From Methylobacterium oryzihabitans (GTDB lineage: Bacteria; Pseudomonadota; Alphaproteobacteria; Rhizobiales; Beijerinckiaceae): a stretch of 64,000 bases of DNA. Shown here piece after piece: positions 1-7,897 of this stretch; the stretch's first letter is position 1; the number at the start of each line of letters is the position of its first letter. Location: NCBI RefSeq assembly GCF_004004555.2, contig NZ_SACP01000003.1:1-64000 (forward strand), given 5' to 3'. Under the pieces are notes generated by a model, which saw nothing but the letters and a program-made list of their open reading frames with translations, did no database searches and was not told the origin of the DNA. A program made the translations under genes and the position numbers.

Positions 1-80
1 GTGGCTCGGGCTCAGAATGAAACGCCGAATGTCGAGCTGCGCGGCTCGACCGTTGGTGCTTAATCTTGAGCCCGAGCCAC
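1..80. repeat. Intergenic inverted repeat, 14-bp arms
   Basis: Positions 1-14 and 67-80 are perfect reverse complements (14 bp) enclosing 52 bases. The left edge of the window cuts the context, so the element could extend further left. It may be a transcript-end hairpin or a unit of a dispersed intergenic repeat. No coding sequence is visible between 1 and 168. Confidence 0.6.
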
Positions 81-91
81 CCTCACCCCTA

Positions 92-115
92 CCCCTCTCC
101 CACTCGGGAGAGGGG
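92..115. repeat. Palindromic C-rich hairpin unit
   Basis: Bases 92-101 (CCCCTCTCCC) and 106-115 (GGGAGAGGGG) form a perfect 10-bp stem with a 4-base loop, just downstream of the larger inverted repeat. Similar C-rich palindromes are common intergenic repeats in Hyphomicrobiales (recollection, not searched). It lies beyond the 3' end of dksA and could also end that transcript. Confidence 0.6.
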
Positions 116-168
116 ATCCCGCGTTCAGAAATTACTCATCAAGTCAGTCACTTGGAGACAGTTTCTAT

Positions 169-588
169 TTAGTCGTCGCGGTAGACCCGCTCCCGGCGCT
201 CGTGCCGCTCCTGCGCCTCGAGCGACAGGGTCGCGATCGGCCGGGCCTCCAGGCGCCGGAGCGAGATCGGCTCGCCGGTCTCCTCGCAATAGCCGTAGGA
301 TCCGTCCTCGATCCGTGAGAGTGCGGAATCGATCTTGGCGATCAGCTTTCGCTGCCGGTCCCGGGCCCTCAACTCGATCGCGCGATCGGTCTCGGACGAA
401 GCCCGGTCGGTGAGATCAGGATGATTTTCGTTCTCGGTCTGCAGGGCGACCAGGGTGTCCTGGGCTTCGCGGAGGATGTCCTGCTTCCAATTCAGCAGCT
501 TGCGGCGGAAATACTCGCGCTGCCGATCGTTCATGAAGGGCTCGCCGTCACTGGGGGCGTAACCCTCCTCGATCACGACCTTTGCCAT
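169..588 (-). CDS. dksA: RNA polymerase-binding transcription factor DksA, zinc-finger-degenerate form
   Basis: A 139-residue DksA/TraR-family protein that binds the secondary channel of RNA polymerase and works with ppGpp in the stringent response. The N-terminal coiled coil (MNDRQREYFRRKLLNWK and on) and the C-terminal globular region with GYCEETGEPI and RRLEARPIATL are clear. Only the first of the four zinc-binding cysteines of the E. coli protein is kept; the others are Thr or Ala. This is the form I associate with alphaproteobacteria and is not a frameshift. The start at 588 is preferred over 606 because a GAGGG ribosome site sits 7-8 bases before it. It is divergent from the sulfatase gene, with 278 bases between them. 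Confidence 0.93.
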   Translation of the reverse strand: MAKVVIEEGYAPSDGEPFMNDRQREYFRRKLLNWKQDILREAQDTLVALQTENENHPDLTDRASSETDRAIELRARDRQRKLIAKIDSALSRIEDGSYGYCEETGEPISLRRLEARPIATLSLEAQERHERRERVYRDD

Positions 589-866
589 CCGGGGCCCTCG
601 AGACAACGATGTTCAGGCGGCGTCAGCCGAATGAGGCAGGCGTATAATCGAGGCCGGCGGCCATCACAACGTGGTGCCGCGACGCGCGAGCGCGGCGGTT
701 AATCTTCCGCGCGCTTCGGCCGGCGCATGCTGCAATCGTGTCACGCTCCGCCGGAACGAGGCGGCGCAGCGGAACCCCGCTGCCGGGAGGCCCGCGCGGA
801 TCGCCCGGACCTTGCCGGCCGGGCCGGGCCCGGAGTAATCCTGCGGAGCGGGCCGGGGAGGTGGCG

Positions 867-2303
867 GTGGCGGATCTGACACGCAGGCGCGTGCTGCGGA
901 ATGCCGCCGCCGGCGCCGCGGTCTCGGCCTTCGGGCGCGAGGCGCGGGCGGCGGGGCAGCCCAACATCGTGTTCATCATGGCGGACGACCTCGGCTACGC
1001 CGACGTCGCCTGCTACGGCCGGCCCGATCTCGCGACGCCGCACATCGACCGGATCGCCGCCCGGGGCGTGCGGTTCACGCAAGGCTACGCCAATTCGGCG
1101 GTCTGCTCGGCGACCCGCACGGCGCTCATCACCGGGCGCTACCAGTACCGGCTGCCGGTCGGGCTGGAGGAGCCGGTCACCACCCGGTTCGCCGGCGGCA
1201 TCCCGGCCGGGCACCCGACCCTGCCGGGGCTGCTGCGCGAGGCCGGCTACCGCACGGCGCTGGTCGGCAAGTGGCACCTCGGCAGCGTCCGGGAGTTCGG
1301 GCCGCTCCAGCGCGGCTACGACGCGTTCTGGGGCTTTCGCGGCGGCACGATCGACTACTTCAGCCACAAGGGAACGGACGACAAGCCCGACCTGTGGGAC
1401 GGCGACGTGCGGATCGAGGAGGTCGGCTACGCCACCCACCTGCTCGGGCGCCGGGCGGTGGAGACCGTCGCGGCCGCGGCGACAGCCGGTCGCCCGTTCT
1501 TCCTCAGCCTGCACTTCAACGCGCCGCATTGGCCGTGGGAGACGCCCGACGACGAGGCCGAGTCGCGCCGGATCGCCGGCAGCAACCTGCGCCACTTCGA
1601 CGGCGGCACCCAGGAGACCTACCGGCGCATCGTCGCCGAGATGGACACCCAGATCGGCCGCGTGCTCGACGCCCTCGAGACGCACGGCGTCGCGCAGGAC
1701 ACCATCGTGGTGTTCACCAGCGACAACGGCGGCGAGCGCTTCTCCGACACCTGGCCGTTCACCGGGCGCAAGACCGAGCTGCTGGAGGGCGGCCTGCGCA
1801 TCCCGGCCCTGGTCTCCTGGCCGCGCCGGCTGCCGAGGGGCGTGGTCTCGGCCCAGCCGATGATCTCGATGGACTGGCTGCCGACCCTGCTCGCCGCCGC
1901 CGGCGCCGCGCCCGACCCCGCCCATCCCTCCGACGGGATCGACCTGCTGCCGATCCTCACCGGGCAGGCGCCCGAGCGCCCGCGGACCTTCCACTGGCGC
2001 TACCGGGCCAATGCCCAGGCGGCGATGCGCGACGGCGACCTCAAGTACCTGCGGATCCGCGGCAACACCTTCCTGTTCGACGTCGTCGCCGACCCGCTGG
2101 AGCGCGCCAACCTGAAGTCCCGCCGCCCGGAGGATTTCGCCCGGCTCGAAGCGGCCTGGGCGGCGTGGGATGCCACGATGCTGCCGGAGCGGCCCGACAG
2201 CTTCTCCGAGACCTATACCGGCGCGCAGCTCGCCGACCATTTCGGCGCCCCGACGCCGCCGGCCCCGCCCCGTCCGGCGACGGCCGGGGAGGGGCCGCGC
2301 TGA
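867..2303 (+). CDS. Tat-exported type I sulfatase (arylsulfatase family)
   Basis: A 478-residue sulfatase of the alkaline phosphatase superfamily that hydrolyses sulfate esters, probably in the periplasm. The N-terminus carries a twin-arginine signal (TRRRVLR followed by an Ala-rich stretch ending near AAG). Metal-binding Asp-Asp (MADDLGYAD, about 39-41), the formylglycine site C-S-A-T-R with Cys80, GKWHLG and the late DNGG motif are all present. Cys80 must be oxidised to formylglycine before export; no maturase gene is in the window. The GTG at 867 is chosen because GGGGAG ends 6 bases upstream and it places the Tat motif at the N-terminus. The natural substrate is unknown. The gene is convergent with the aminotransferase. 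Confidence 0.88.
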   Translation: MADLTRRRVLRNAAAGAAVSAFGREARAAGQPNIVFIMADDLGYADVACYGRPDLATPHIDRIAARGVRFTQGYANSAVCSATRTALITGRYQYRLPVGLEEPVTTRFAGGIPAGHPTLPGLLREAGYRTALVGKWHLGSVREFGPLQRGYDAFWGFRGGTIDYFSHKGTDDKPDLWDGDVRIEEVGYATHLLGRRAVETVAAAATAGRPFFLSLHFNAPHWPWETPDDEAESRRIAGSNLRHFDGGTQETYRRIVAEMDTQIGRVLDALETHGVAQDTIVVFTSDNGGERFSDTWPFTGRKTELLEGGLRIPALVSWPRRLPRGVVSAQPMISMDWLPTLLAAAGAAPDPAHPSDGIDLLPILTGQAPERPRTFHWRYRANAQAAMRDGDLKYLRIRGNTFLFDVVADPLERANLKSRRPEDFARLEAAWAAWDATMLPERPDSFSETYTGAQLADHFGAPTPPAPPRPATAGEGPR

Positions 2304-2348
2304 GGTCCCGCGCCCTGCCCGGGCACGCGGCTGACGGGCCCGCCCCGC

Positions 2349-3518
2349 TCAGCGCAGCCAGCCGCGCAGGCGCCGCACCGCCTCGTGCGCCTCGGCCTCG
2401 CGGCCGGCGAAGGAGAAGCGCAGGTGGTGGCTGCCCTCCGCCGGGTCGAAGTCGAGGCCGGGGGTCGCCGCGACGCCGGCCTCGTCGAGCATCCGGCGGC
2501 AGAAGCCGATCGAGTCGTTGGTGAGCCGGGCGACGTCGGCGTAGAGGTAGAACGCCCCGTCCGCCGGGTGGACGTCGCCGAGGCCGAGCCCCGGCAGCTC
2601 GTGGAGCAGCAGCGCGCGGGCGCGGGCGTAATCCGCCTTGACCGCCTCGAGCTCCTCGGCCGCGTCGAAGGCGGCGAGCGCGGCGACCTGCGACAGGTAG
2701 GGCGCCGAGATGTAGAGGTTCTGCGCCAGCCGCTCGACCGGGCGCACCAGGGCGTCCGGCACCACCATCCAGCCGATGCGCCAACCGGTCATGCAGTAGT
2801 ATTTCGAGAACGAGTTGATGATGACCGCGCCGTCGTCGGCCGCCAGCGCCGTCGCGGCCGGGGCGCCGTAGGTCAGGCCGTGGTAGATCTCGTCGGAGAT
2901 GAAGCGCAGGCCGAGTTCCCGGCAGGTCTCGCCGAGCGCCGCGAGACCGGCGGCGTCGATCATCGTGCCCGACGGGTTGGCCGGGCTCATCACCAGCAGG
3001 CCCGAGAGCGCGGCCTCCGCGTGGGCCGCCCGCACGAGGGCCGGGGTCGGCACGAAGCCGTCCGCGTCGCGCAGGCGCAGGTCGACCGGTTCGAGGTCGA
3101 GGGCCTGGAGCACGCTGCGATAGGCCGGGTAGCCGGGGGCCGCGATCGCCACCCGGCCGCCGGCGTCGAACAGGCTGAGGAACGCCAGCACGAACCCGGC
3201 CGAGGAGCCGGTGGTGACGACGACCCGCTCGGGCGCCACCGCGAGGCCGTAGGCGTCGGCGTAGTGGCGCGCGATGCGCTCGCGCAGGGGCGCGATGCCG
3301 AGGGCCTCGGTGTAGGGGATGCGCCCGGTGGCGAGCGCCGCCTGCGCGGCCGCCAGGGCGGCGCGGGGTGCCGGGGCCGAGGGCTGGCCGACCTCCATGT
3401 GCACGACGTGGTCGCCCGCCCGCTCGCGCCGGGCGGCGGCCGCCAGCACGTCCATGGCCAGGAACGGGGCGACGCGGGCGGCGCGGCGGGAGAGCGGGGG
3501 AGGGGTGTCGGAGACCAT
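2349..3518 (-). CDS. Class I/II pyridoxal-phosphate aminotransferase
   Basis: A 389-residue fold-type I aminotransferase, cytoplasmic, of the aspartate/aromatic aminotransferase group. Visible residues include the NPSG asparagine (Asn181), SDEIYHG with Asp209 against the pyridine nitrogen, and the Schiff-base lysine in NSFSK (Lys239). The C-terminal RFSFAG motif holds the Arg that binds the substrate carboxylate. The family cannot be resolved to a single substrate from sequence alone. The gene is divergent from the DsbA-like gene (114 bases apart) and stands alone. A much longer reading frame upstream of 3518 has no family similarity and is not part of it. Confidence 0.9.
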   Translation of the reverse strand: MVSDTPPPLSRRAARVAPFLAMDVLAAAARRERAGDHVVHMEVGQPSAPAPRAALAAAQAALATGRIPYTEALGIAPLRERIARHYADAYGLAVAPERVVVTTGSSAGFVLAFLSLFDAGGRVAIAAPGYPAYRSVLQALDLEPVDLRLRDADGFVPTPALVRAAHAEAALSGLLVMSPANPSGTMIDAAGLAALGETCRELGLRFISDEIYHGLTYGAPAATALAADDGAVIINSFSKYYCMTGWRIGWMVVPDALVRPVERLAQNLYISAPYLSQVAALAAFDAAEELEAVKADYARARALLLHELPGLGLGDVHPADGAFYLYADVARLTNDSIGFCRRMLDEAGVAATPGLDFDPAEGSHHLRFSFAGREAEAHEAVRRLRGWLR

Positions 3519-3632
3519 GGCGCGTCCGGTTGGGGCGGGCGGGGCGCGATTTGACCGGCCGCCGCGAAACCGCCTAACCACCACGGCATCACGCACGCCG
3601 CAAGCCGGCGCTCCGCCGCGACGAGGACGACG

Positions 3633-4424
3633 ATGCCCCTGACCCGCCTGATGCCCGCCCTCGCCCTGACCGGCCTCGTCGCCCTGGCCGCCCCCGCCCG
3701 CGCCCAGGCACCGGCCGGCGCCCAGGCCGCGGCGCCGTTCAGCGACGCCCAGCGTCAGGCGGTCGAGGGGATCATCAAGGACTACCTCCTGAAGAACCCC
3801 GAGATCCTCCAGGAGGCGATGACCGAACTGGAGAAGCGCCAGCAGGAGGCGCAGAAGCAGGCCCAGGCCAGCGCGCTCAAGGACAGCCGCGACACCCTGC
3901 ATGGCGGCCTCGGCGGCATCGTCGCCGGCAACCCGAACGGCGACGTCACCCTGGTCGAGTTCTTCGACTACAATTGCGGCTACTGCAAGCGGGCGCTCGC
4001 CGACCTCCAGACCGTGATGAAGGCCGACCCGAAGCTGAAGGTCGTGCTGAAGGACTTCCCGGTCCTCGGCCCGGAATCGGTCGAGGCCAGCAAGGTCGCG
4101 CTCGCGGTCAAGGCGCAGCTCAAGGGCGACAGGCTGTTCGAGTACCACACCCGCCTGCTCGAATCCCGCGGCCGGGTCAACGGCGAGCGCGCGCTGGCGG
4201 TGGCCCGCGAGATGGGGCTCGACGTCGCCCGGGTGCAGAAGGACATGCAGGCCCCCGAGGTCCAGGCGGCCTTGCAGGAGAATGTCGGGCTCGGCGACAA
4301 GCTCGGCCTGTCGGGCACCCCGGCCTTCATCATCGGCGACGAGATCATCCCGGGCGCGGTCGGCGCCGAGCCGATCCGCAAGACCATTGCGGGCGTGCGC
4401 CAGTGCGGCCACGCCACCTGCTGA
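3633..4424 (+). CDS. Periplasmic DsbA/ScsC-like thiol-disulfide oxidoreductase
   Basis: A 263-residue secreted thioredoxin-fold protein. Residues 1-25 form a Sec signal peptide ending ARAQ. Residues about 36-90 are a helical, Gln/Glu/Lys-rich stalk of the kind that mediates oligomerisation in ScsC/Com1-like proteins. The thioredoxin fold follows, with the active site C115-G-Y-C118 and the cis-proline loop SGTPAF. It most likely oxidises or isomerises disulfides in periplasmic proteins. There is no DsbB or DsbD partner in the window. The upstream region is shared with the divergent aminotransferase. The 293 bases downstream hold no gene. Confidence 0.9.
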   Translation: MPLTRLMPALALTGLVALAAPARAQAPAGAQAAAPFSDAQRQAVEGIIKDYLLKNPEILQEAMTELEKRQQEAQKQAQASALKDSRDTLHGGLGGIVAGNPNGDVTLVEFFDYNCGYCKRALADLQTVMKADPKLKVVLKDFPVLGPESVEASKVALAVKAQLKGDRLFEYHTRLLESRGRVNGERALAVAREMGLDVARVQKDMQAPEVQAALQENVGLGDKLGLSGTPAFIIGDEIIPGAVGAEPIRKTIAGVRQCGHATC

Positions 4425-4717
4425 GGCCGACGTCTCCGGGCGCGGCCGCGTCGTGCGCCGGGGGCCTATCGCCGCGGCCCGCCATCGGGTAAGAGCGCCG
4501 GCATCCTCAAGCCCCCCGGACGGCCCGCTTCCGCCGCCGCCCGGCCGGCCTTGCGGCACCGCCTCGTGCAGGCCGCCCGGGTTGCGATGACCTCCTCGTC
4601 TCCTCTCCGACCGACCTGCCCGGTGGTCGCCGCCGCCCGGTGACACTCGCCGATTCCGCGCCATATCGGCCGCGACCCCGTCCTCCCCCGCAACCGTTCA
4701 GATCGATCCCACCCGCG

Positions 4718-5203
4718 ATGTCCAAGCCCCCGAACCACAAGCAGGACCCGTTCGACCCGGAACTCGTGCGCGAACTCGCCAACCTCATCGCCGAGACCGG
4801 CCTGAGCGAGATCGAGGTCGAGAAGGGCGACCTGCGCATCCGCGTCGCCCGCACCCTCACCGCCAACATCCAGGTGCCGGTGGCCGCGCCCGCCGCCGCG
4901 GCCCCGCCGCTGCCGGCCGCCGCCCCGGTGCCGGCACCCGCCGAGGGCGGCAAGGCCGCCGCGGCCCATCCGGGCGCCGTGCTGTCGCCGATGGTCGGCA
5001 CCGCCTACCGCAAGCCGTCGCCGGACGCGAAGGCGTTCGTCGAGGTCGGCACGCGGGTCGAGGCCGGGGCCCGGGTCCTGCTGGTCGAGGCGATGAAGAC
5101 CTTCAACGACATCGTCGCCCCGCGGGCCGGGACCGTGACCGCCGTGTTCGTCGAGGACGGCCAGCCGGTCGAGTTCGGCGAGCCGCTGCTGGTCATCGAG
5201 TAG
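4718..5203 (+). CDS. accB: Biotin carboxyl carrier protein of acetyl-CoA carboxylase
   Basis: A 161-residue AccB, the biotin-bearing subunit that shuttles CO2 between biotin carboxylase and the carboxyltransferase to make malonyl-CoA. Residues 11-45 are the conserved N-terminal segment ([13 protein letters not shown]), 50-85 a Pro/Ala linker, and 86-161 the biotinyl domain with the acceptor Lys127 in EAMKTF. The ATG at 4718 is the family start; an upstream in-frame extension to 4640 is Pro/Arg-rich and not conserved. accC follows after 81 bases and the two are surely co-expressed. In many alphaproteobacteria aroQ precedes accB; here it is absent. Confidence 0.96.
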   Translation: MSKPPNHKQDPFDPELVRELANLIAETGLSEIEVEKGDLRIRVARTLTANIQVPVAAPAAAAPPLPAAAPVPAPAEGGKAAAAHPGAVLSPMVGTAYRKPSPDAKAFVEVGTRVEAGARVLLVEAMKTFNDIVAPRAGTVTAVFVEDGQPVEFGEPLLVIE

Positions 5204-5284
5204 GGCCGCTCCCCTTCCCCTGAATGCCGGACGCAGCGTCGCGCTCGCCGGACCTGTGACGAGTCGGGCTGGAGTACGGCCGCA

Positions 5285-6640
5285 ATGTTCGACAAGATCC
5301 TCATCGCGAACCGGGGCGAGATCGCCCTGCGGGTGCTGCGCGCCGCCAAGGAACTCGGCATCGCCACCGTGGCGGTCCATTCCACCGCCGACGCCGACGC
5401 GATGCACGTGCGGCTGGCCGACGAGAGCGTCTGCATCGGCCCGCCCCCGGCCCGGGACAGCTACCTCAACGTCCCGTCGATCATCGCCGCCTGCGAGATC
5501 ACCGGCGCCGACGCGGTGCATCCGGGCTACGGCTTCCTGTCGGAGAACGCGCGCTTCGCCGAGGTGCTCGGCCATCACAACATCGCGTTCATCGGCCCCA
5601 AGGCCGAGCACATCCGGGTGATGGGCGACAAGATCGAGGCCAAGCGCACCGCCAAGCGCCTCGGAATCCCGTGCGTGCCCGGCTCCGAGGGCGGCGTCGC
5701 CGACCCCGACGAGGCCCGGCGCATCGCCGCGGAGATTGGCTACCCGGTGCTCATCAAGGCGGCCTCCGGCGGCGGCGGCCGCGGCATGAAGGTCGCGCGC
5801 AGCGAGGCCGACCTGGAGGTGGCGCTCGCCACCGCCCGCACCGAGGCCAAGGCGGCGTTCGGCGACGACGCGGTCTACATCGAGAAGTACCTCGAGAAGC
5901 CGCGCCACATCGAGGTCCAGGTGCTCGGCGACGGCCGCGGCGGTGCGGTCCACCTCGCCGAGCGCGACTGCTCGCTCCAGCGCCGCCACCAGAAGGTGTG
6001 GGAGGAGGGGCCCTCGCCGGCCCTCAACGCCGAGATGCGCGAGCGCATCGGCACCACGGTCGCCCAGGCGATGCAGGAACTCGGCTATCTCGGCGCCGGC
6101 ACCATCGAGTTCCTGTACGAGGACGGCGAGTTCTACTTCATCGAGATGAACACCCGGATCCAGGTCGAGCATCCGGTGACCGAGATGATCACCGGGATCG
6201 ACCTCGTCAACGAGCAGATCCGGGTCGCGGCCGGGGCGCCGCTGTCGGTGCGTCAGGAGGACGTGCGCGTCGAGGGCCACGCCATCGAGTGCCGGATCAA
6301 CGCCGAGCACCCGGCGACCTTCCGGCCCTCGCCCGGCACGATCACCTACTTCCACCCGCCCGGCGGCCTCGGCGTGCGGGTCGATTCGGCCGCCTTCCAG
6401 GGCTACCGCATCCCGCCGCACTACGACTCCCTCCTCGGCAAGCTCATCGTCCACGGCCGCACCCGCAACGAGTGCCTGATGCGCCTGCGCCGGGCCCTCG
6501 ACGAGTTCGTGGTCGACGGGGTCGACACGACGCTGCCGCTGTTCCGCACCCTGGTGCGCAACCCCGACATCCAGAACGGCCTCTACGACATCCACTGGCT
6601 GGAGGAGTTCCTGCGCACCGGCGGCCTCGACGCCGGCTGA
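5285..6640 (+). CDS. accC: Acetyl-CoA carboxylase biotin carboxylase subunit
   Basis: A 451-residue biotin carboxylase that uses ATP and bicarbonate to carboxylate biotin on AccB. The protein has the usual three parts: the N-terminal domain ([13 protein letters not shown]), the ATP-grasp domain with the glycine loop (SGGGGRGMK, about 160) and the catalytic/metal region [14 protein letters not shown] (about 287-300), and the C-terminal domain. Length is typical for the family (about 450). Start ATG 5285 begins the canonical [11 protein letters not shown]. It is encoded directly after accB. Confidence 0.97.
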   Translation: MFDKILIANRGEIALRVLRAAKELGIATVAVHSTADADAMHVRLADESVCIGPPPARDSYLNVPSIIAACEITGADAVHPGYGFLSENARFAEVLGHHNIAFIGPKAEHIRVMGDKIEAKRTAKRLGIPCVPGSEGGVADPDEARRIAAEIGYPVLIKAASGGGGRGMKVARSEADLEVALATARTEAKAAFGDDAVYIEKYLEKPRHIEVQVLGDGRGGAVHLAERDCSLQRRHQKVWEEGPSPALNAEMRERIGTTVAQAMQELGYLGAGTIEFLYEDGEFYFIEMNTRIQVEHPVTEMITGIDLVNEQIRVAAGAPLSVRQEDVRVEGHAIECRINAEHPATFRPSPGTITYFHPPGGLGVRVDSAAFQGYRIPPHYDSLLGKLIVHGRTRNECLMRLRRALDEFVVDGVDTTLPLFRTLVRNPDIQNGLYDIHWLEEFLRTGGLDAG

Positions 6641-6802
6641 GGACGCCGGCGGCGGCAGCATGCCGCGACGCAAAATCCACCCGGCCCCTGGGGAACCTCC
6701 CGCTCCCCGGCCGGTTCTCCCGGCATCCCGACCGCGGCACGACTTGGCCTCGTCTTCGACGAGCCCGGACCGGCTGGTCGAACAACAGACAGGATGCCTC
6801 CG

Positions 6803-7072
6803 ATGCGCTTTGCGACCTTCGCCTGCGCGGCCGCGCTGCTGGCCGCCACCCCCGCCCTCGCCCAGGTCGTCGTCGAGCGGCCGGCGGCCCCGCCCGCCGT
6901 GATGGTGGTGCCCGACGTGACCGGGTCGGTCGTGGCCCCGGTGGCGCCCTCGCGCCCGCTGCCGCCGAACCAGGTCGAGACCTTCGTCGATTCGGCCAAG
7001 GGCGGCAACGCCAAGAACCCCAACCGCATGGTGCCGAATCTCGGCGATACCTCGGGCGGCCCGGGCTTCTGA
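6803..7072 (+). CDS. Small secreted protein of unknown function
   Basis: An 89-residue protein with a clear Sec signal peptide ([21 protein letters not shown]) followed by a short, Pro/Val-rich mature chain ending in [19 protein letters not shown] do not recognise a family. ATG 6803 is preferred to the ATG at 6794 because AGGA at 6791-6794 is then spaced 8 bases away. It lies between accC and aat on the same strand, with 162 bases before and a GC-rich hairpin after. Confidence 0.65.
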   Translation: MRFATFACAAALLAATPALAQVVVERPAAPPAVMVVPDVTGSVVAPVAPSRPLPPNQVETFVDSAKGGNAKNPNRMVPNLGDTSGGPGF

Positions 7073-7088
7073 GCCACACCCCGCGACT

Positions 7089-7110
7089 CCGCGCGGCGCC
7101 CGCCGCGCGG
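7089..7110. terminator. GC-rich hairpin, possible terminator
   Basis: Bases 7089-7098 and 7101-7110 form a perfect 10-bp stem (CCGCGCGGCG with its complement) just after the small secreted gene and upstream of aat. No T-run follows, so Rho-independent termination is uncertain. Confidence 0.4.
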
Positions 7111-7221
7111 GATCGCGGACGGGGCGTGCGCGCCCCTCGCCGGACGGGCTCTGCGACCCCATCTCCGGTGTGGTGCAAGCCGGGGTCGTCGCTCCGGCTC
7201 CGCCCGCGGGACGCTGCACCG

Positions 7222-7881
7222 ATGCACGGCAACGCCTACGTCGACATCACCCCCGACATCCTGCTGAAGGCCTATGCCGCCGGCATTTTCCCGATGGCGG
7301 AGGATGCCGACGACCCGACGATCTACTGGGTCGAGCCGCGGGAGCGCGGCGTCATGCCCCTCGACGGCTTCCACGTGTCGAGCCGGCTCGCCCGCACGGT
7401 CCGCCAGGACCTGTTCGAGGTGGTGGCCGACCGCGACTTCGAGGCGGTGATCGCCGGTTGCGCCGCGCCGCGCCAGGATGGCGCGCGGACGTGGATCAAC
7501 CGCCGCATCCGCGACCTTTACGGCGAATTGTTCGACCTCGGCCATTGCCACACCGTAGAGGTCTATGCCGGCGAGGACCGCGCCCTCGTCGGCGGGCTCT
7601 ACGGCGTCTCCCTCGGGGCGGCGTTCTTCGGCGAGAGCATGTTCCATGTCGCCCGCGACGCGTCCAAGGTCGCTCTCGTCCATCTCGCCGCCCGGCTGCG
7701 CCGCGGCGGCTTCCGCCTGCTCGACGCCCAGTTCGTCACCGGCCATCTCGCCCAGTTCGGCGCGATCGAGATCCCGCGCCAGGCCTACAAGCGGCAGTTG
7801 CGCGAGGCGGTTGCCGCCACGGCGCAGTGGGACGCCGCGCCGCTGAGCGGCGCCGAGGCGGTGGCGCTGCTGCGGGCCTGA
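7222..7881 (+). CDS. aat: Leucyl/phenylalanyl-tRNA-protein transferase
   Basis: A 219-residue Aat enzyme that adds Leu or Phe from aminoacyl-tRNA to proteins with N-terminal Arg or Lys, marking them for ClpSAP degradation. Family hallmarks are [31 protein letters not shown], and the catalytic-core motif [18 protein letters not shown] with Ser/Gly-rich turns. Length matches the family (about 220-235). The ATG at 7222 fits the conserved N-terminus ([14 protein letters not shown]). It ends 16 bases before the convergent RND pump gene. Confidence 0.95.
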   Translation: MHGNAYVDITPDILLKAYAAGIFPMAEDADDPTIYWVEPRERGVMPLDGFHVSSRLARTVRQDLFEVVADRDFEAVIAGCAAPRQDGARTWINRRIRDLYGELFDLGHCHTVEVYAGEDRALVGGLYGVSLGAAFFGESMFHVARDASKVALVHLAARLRRGGFRLLDAQFVTGHLAQFGAIEIPRQAYKRQLREAVAATAQWDAAPLSGAEAVALLRA

Positions 7882-7897
7882 TCCGGCTCCCGGACGC

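Noticed and set aside
169..588. DksA zinc-finger loss as a frameshift or sequencing error
   Set aside because: The reading frame is intact and the surrounding motif matches the alphaproteobacterial form residue by residue.
2349..4664. A 771-codon frame that would fuse an N-terminal extension to the aminotransferase
   Set aside because: The extra 380 residues run opposite the DsbA-like gene and have no similarity; the family start is at 3518.
7073..7221. Search for a tRNA gene between the small secreted gene and aat
   Set aside because: No cloverleaf or T-loop (GGTTCGA) could be found; only a GC-rich hairpin.
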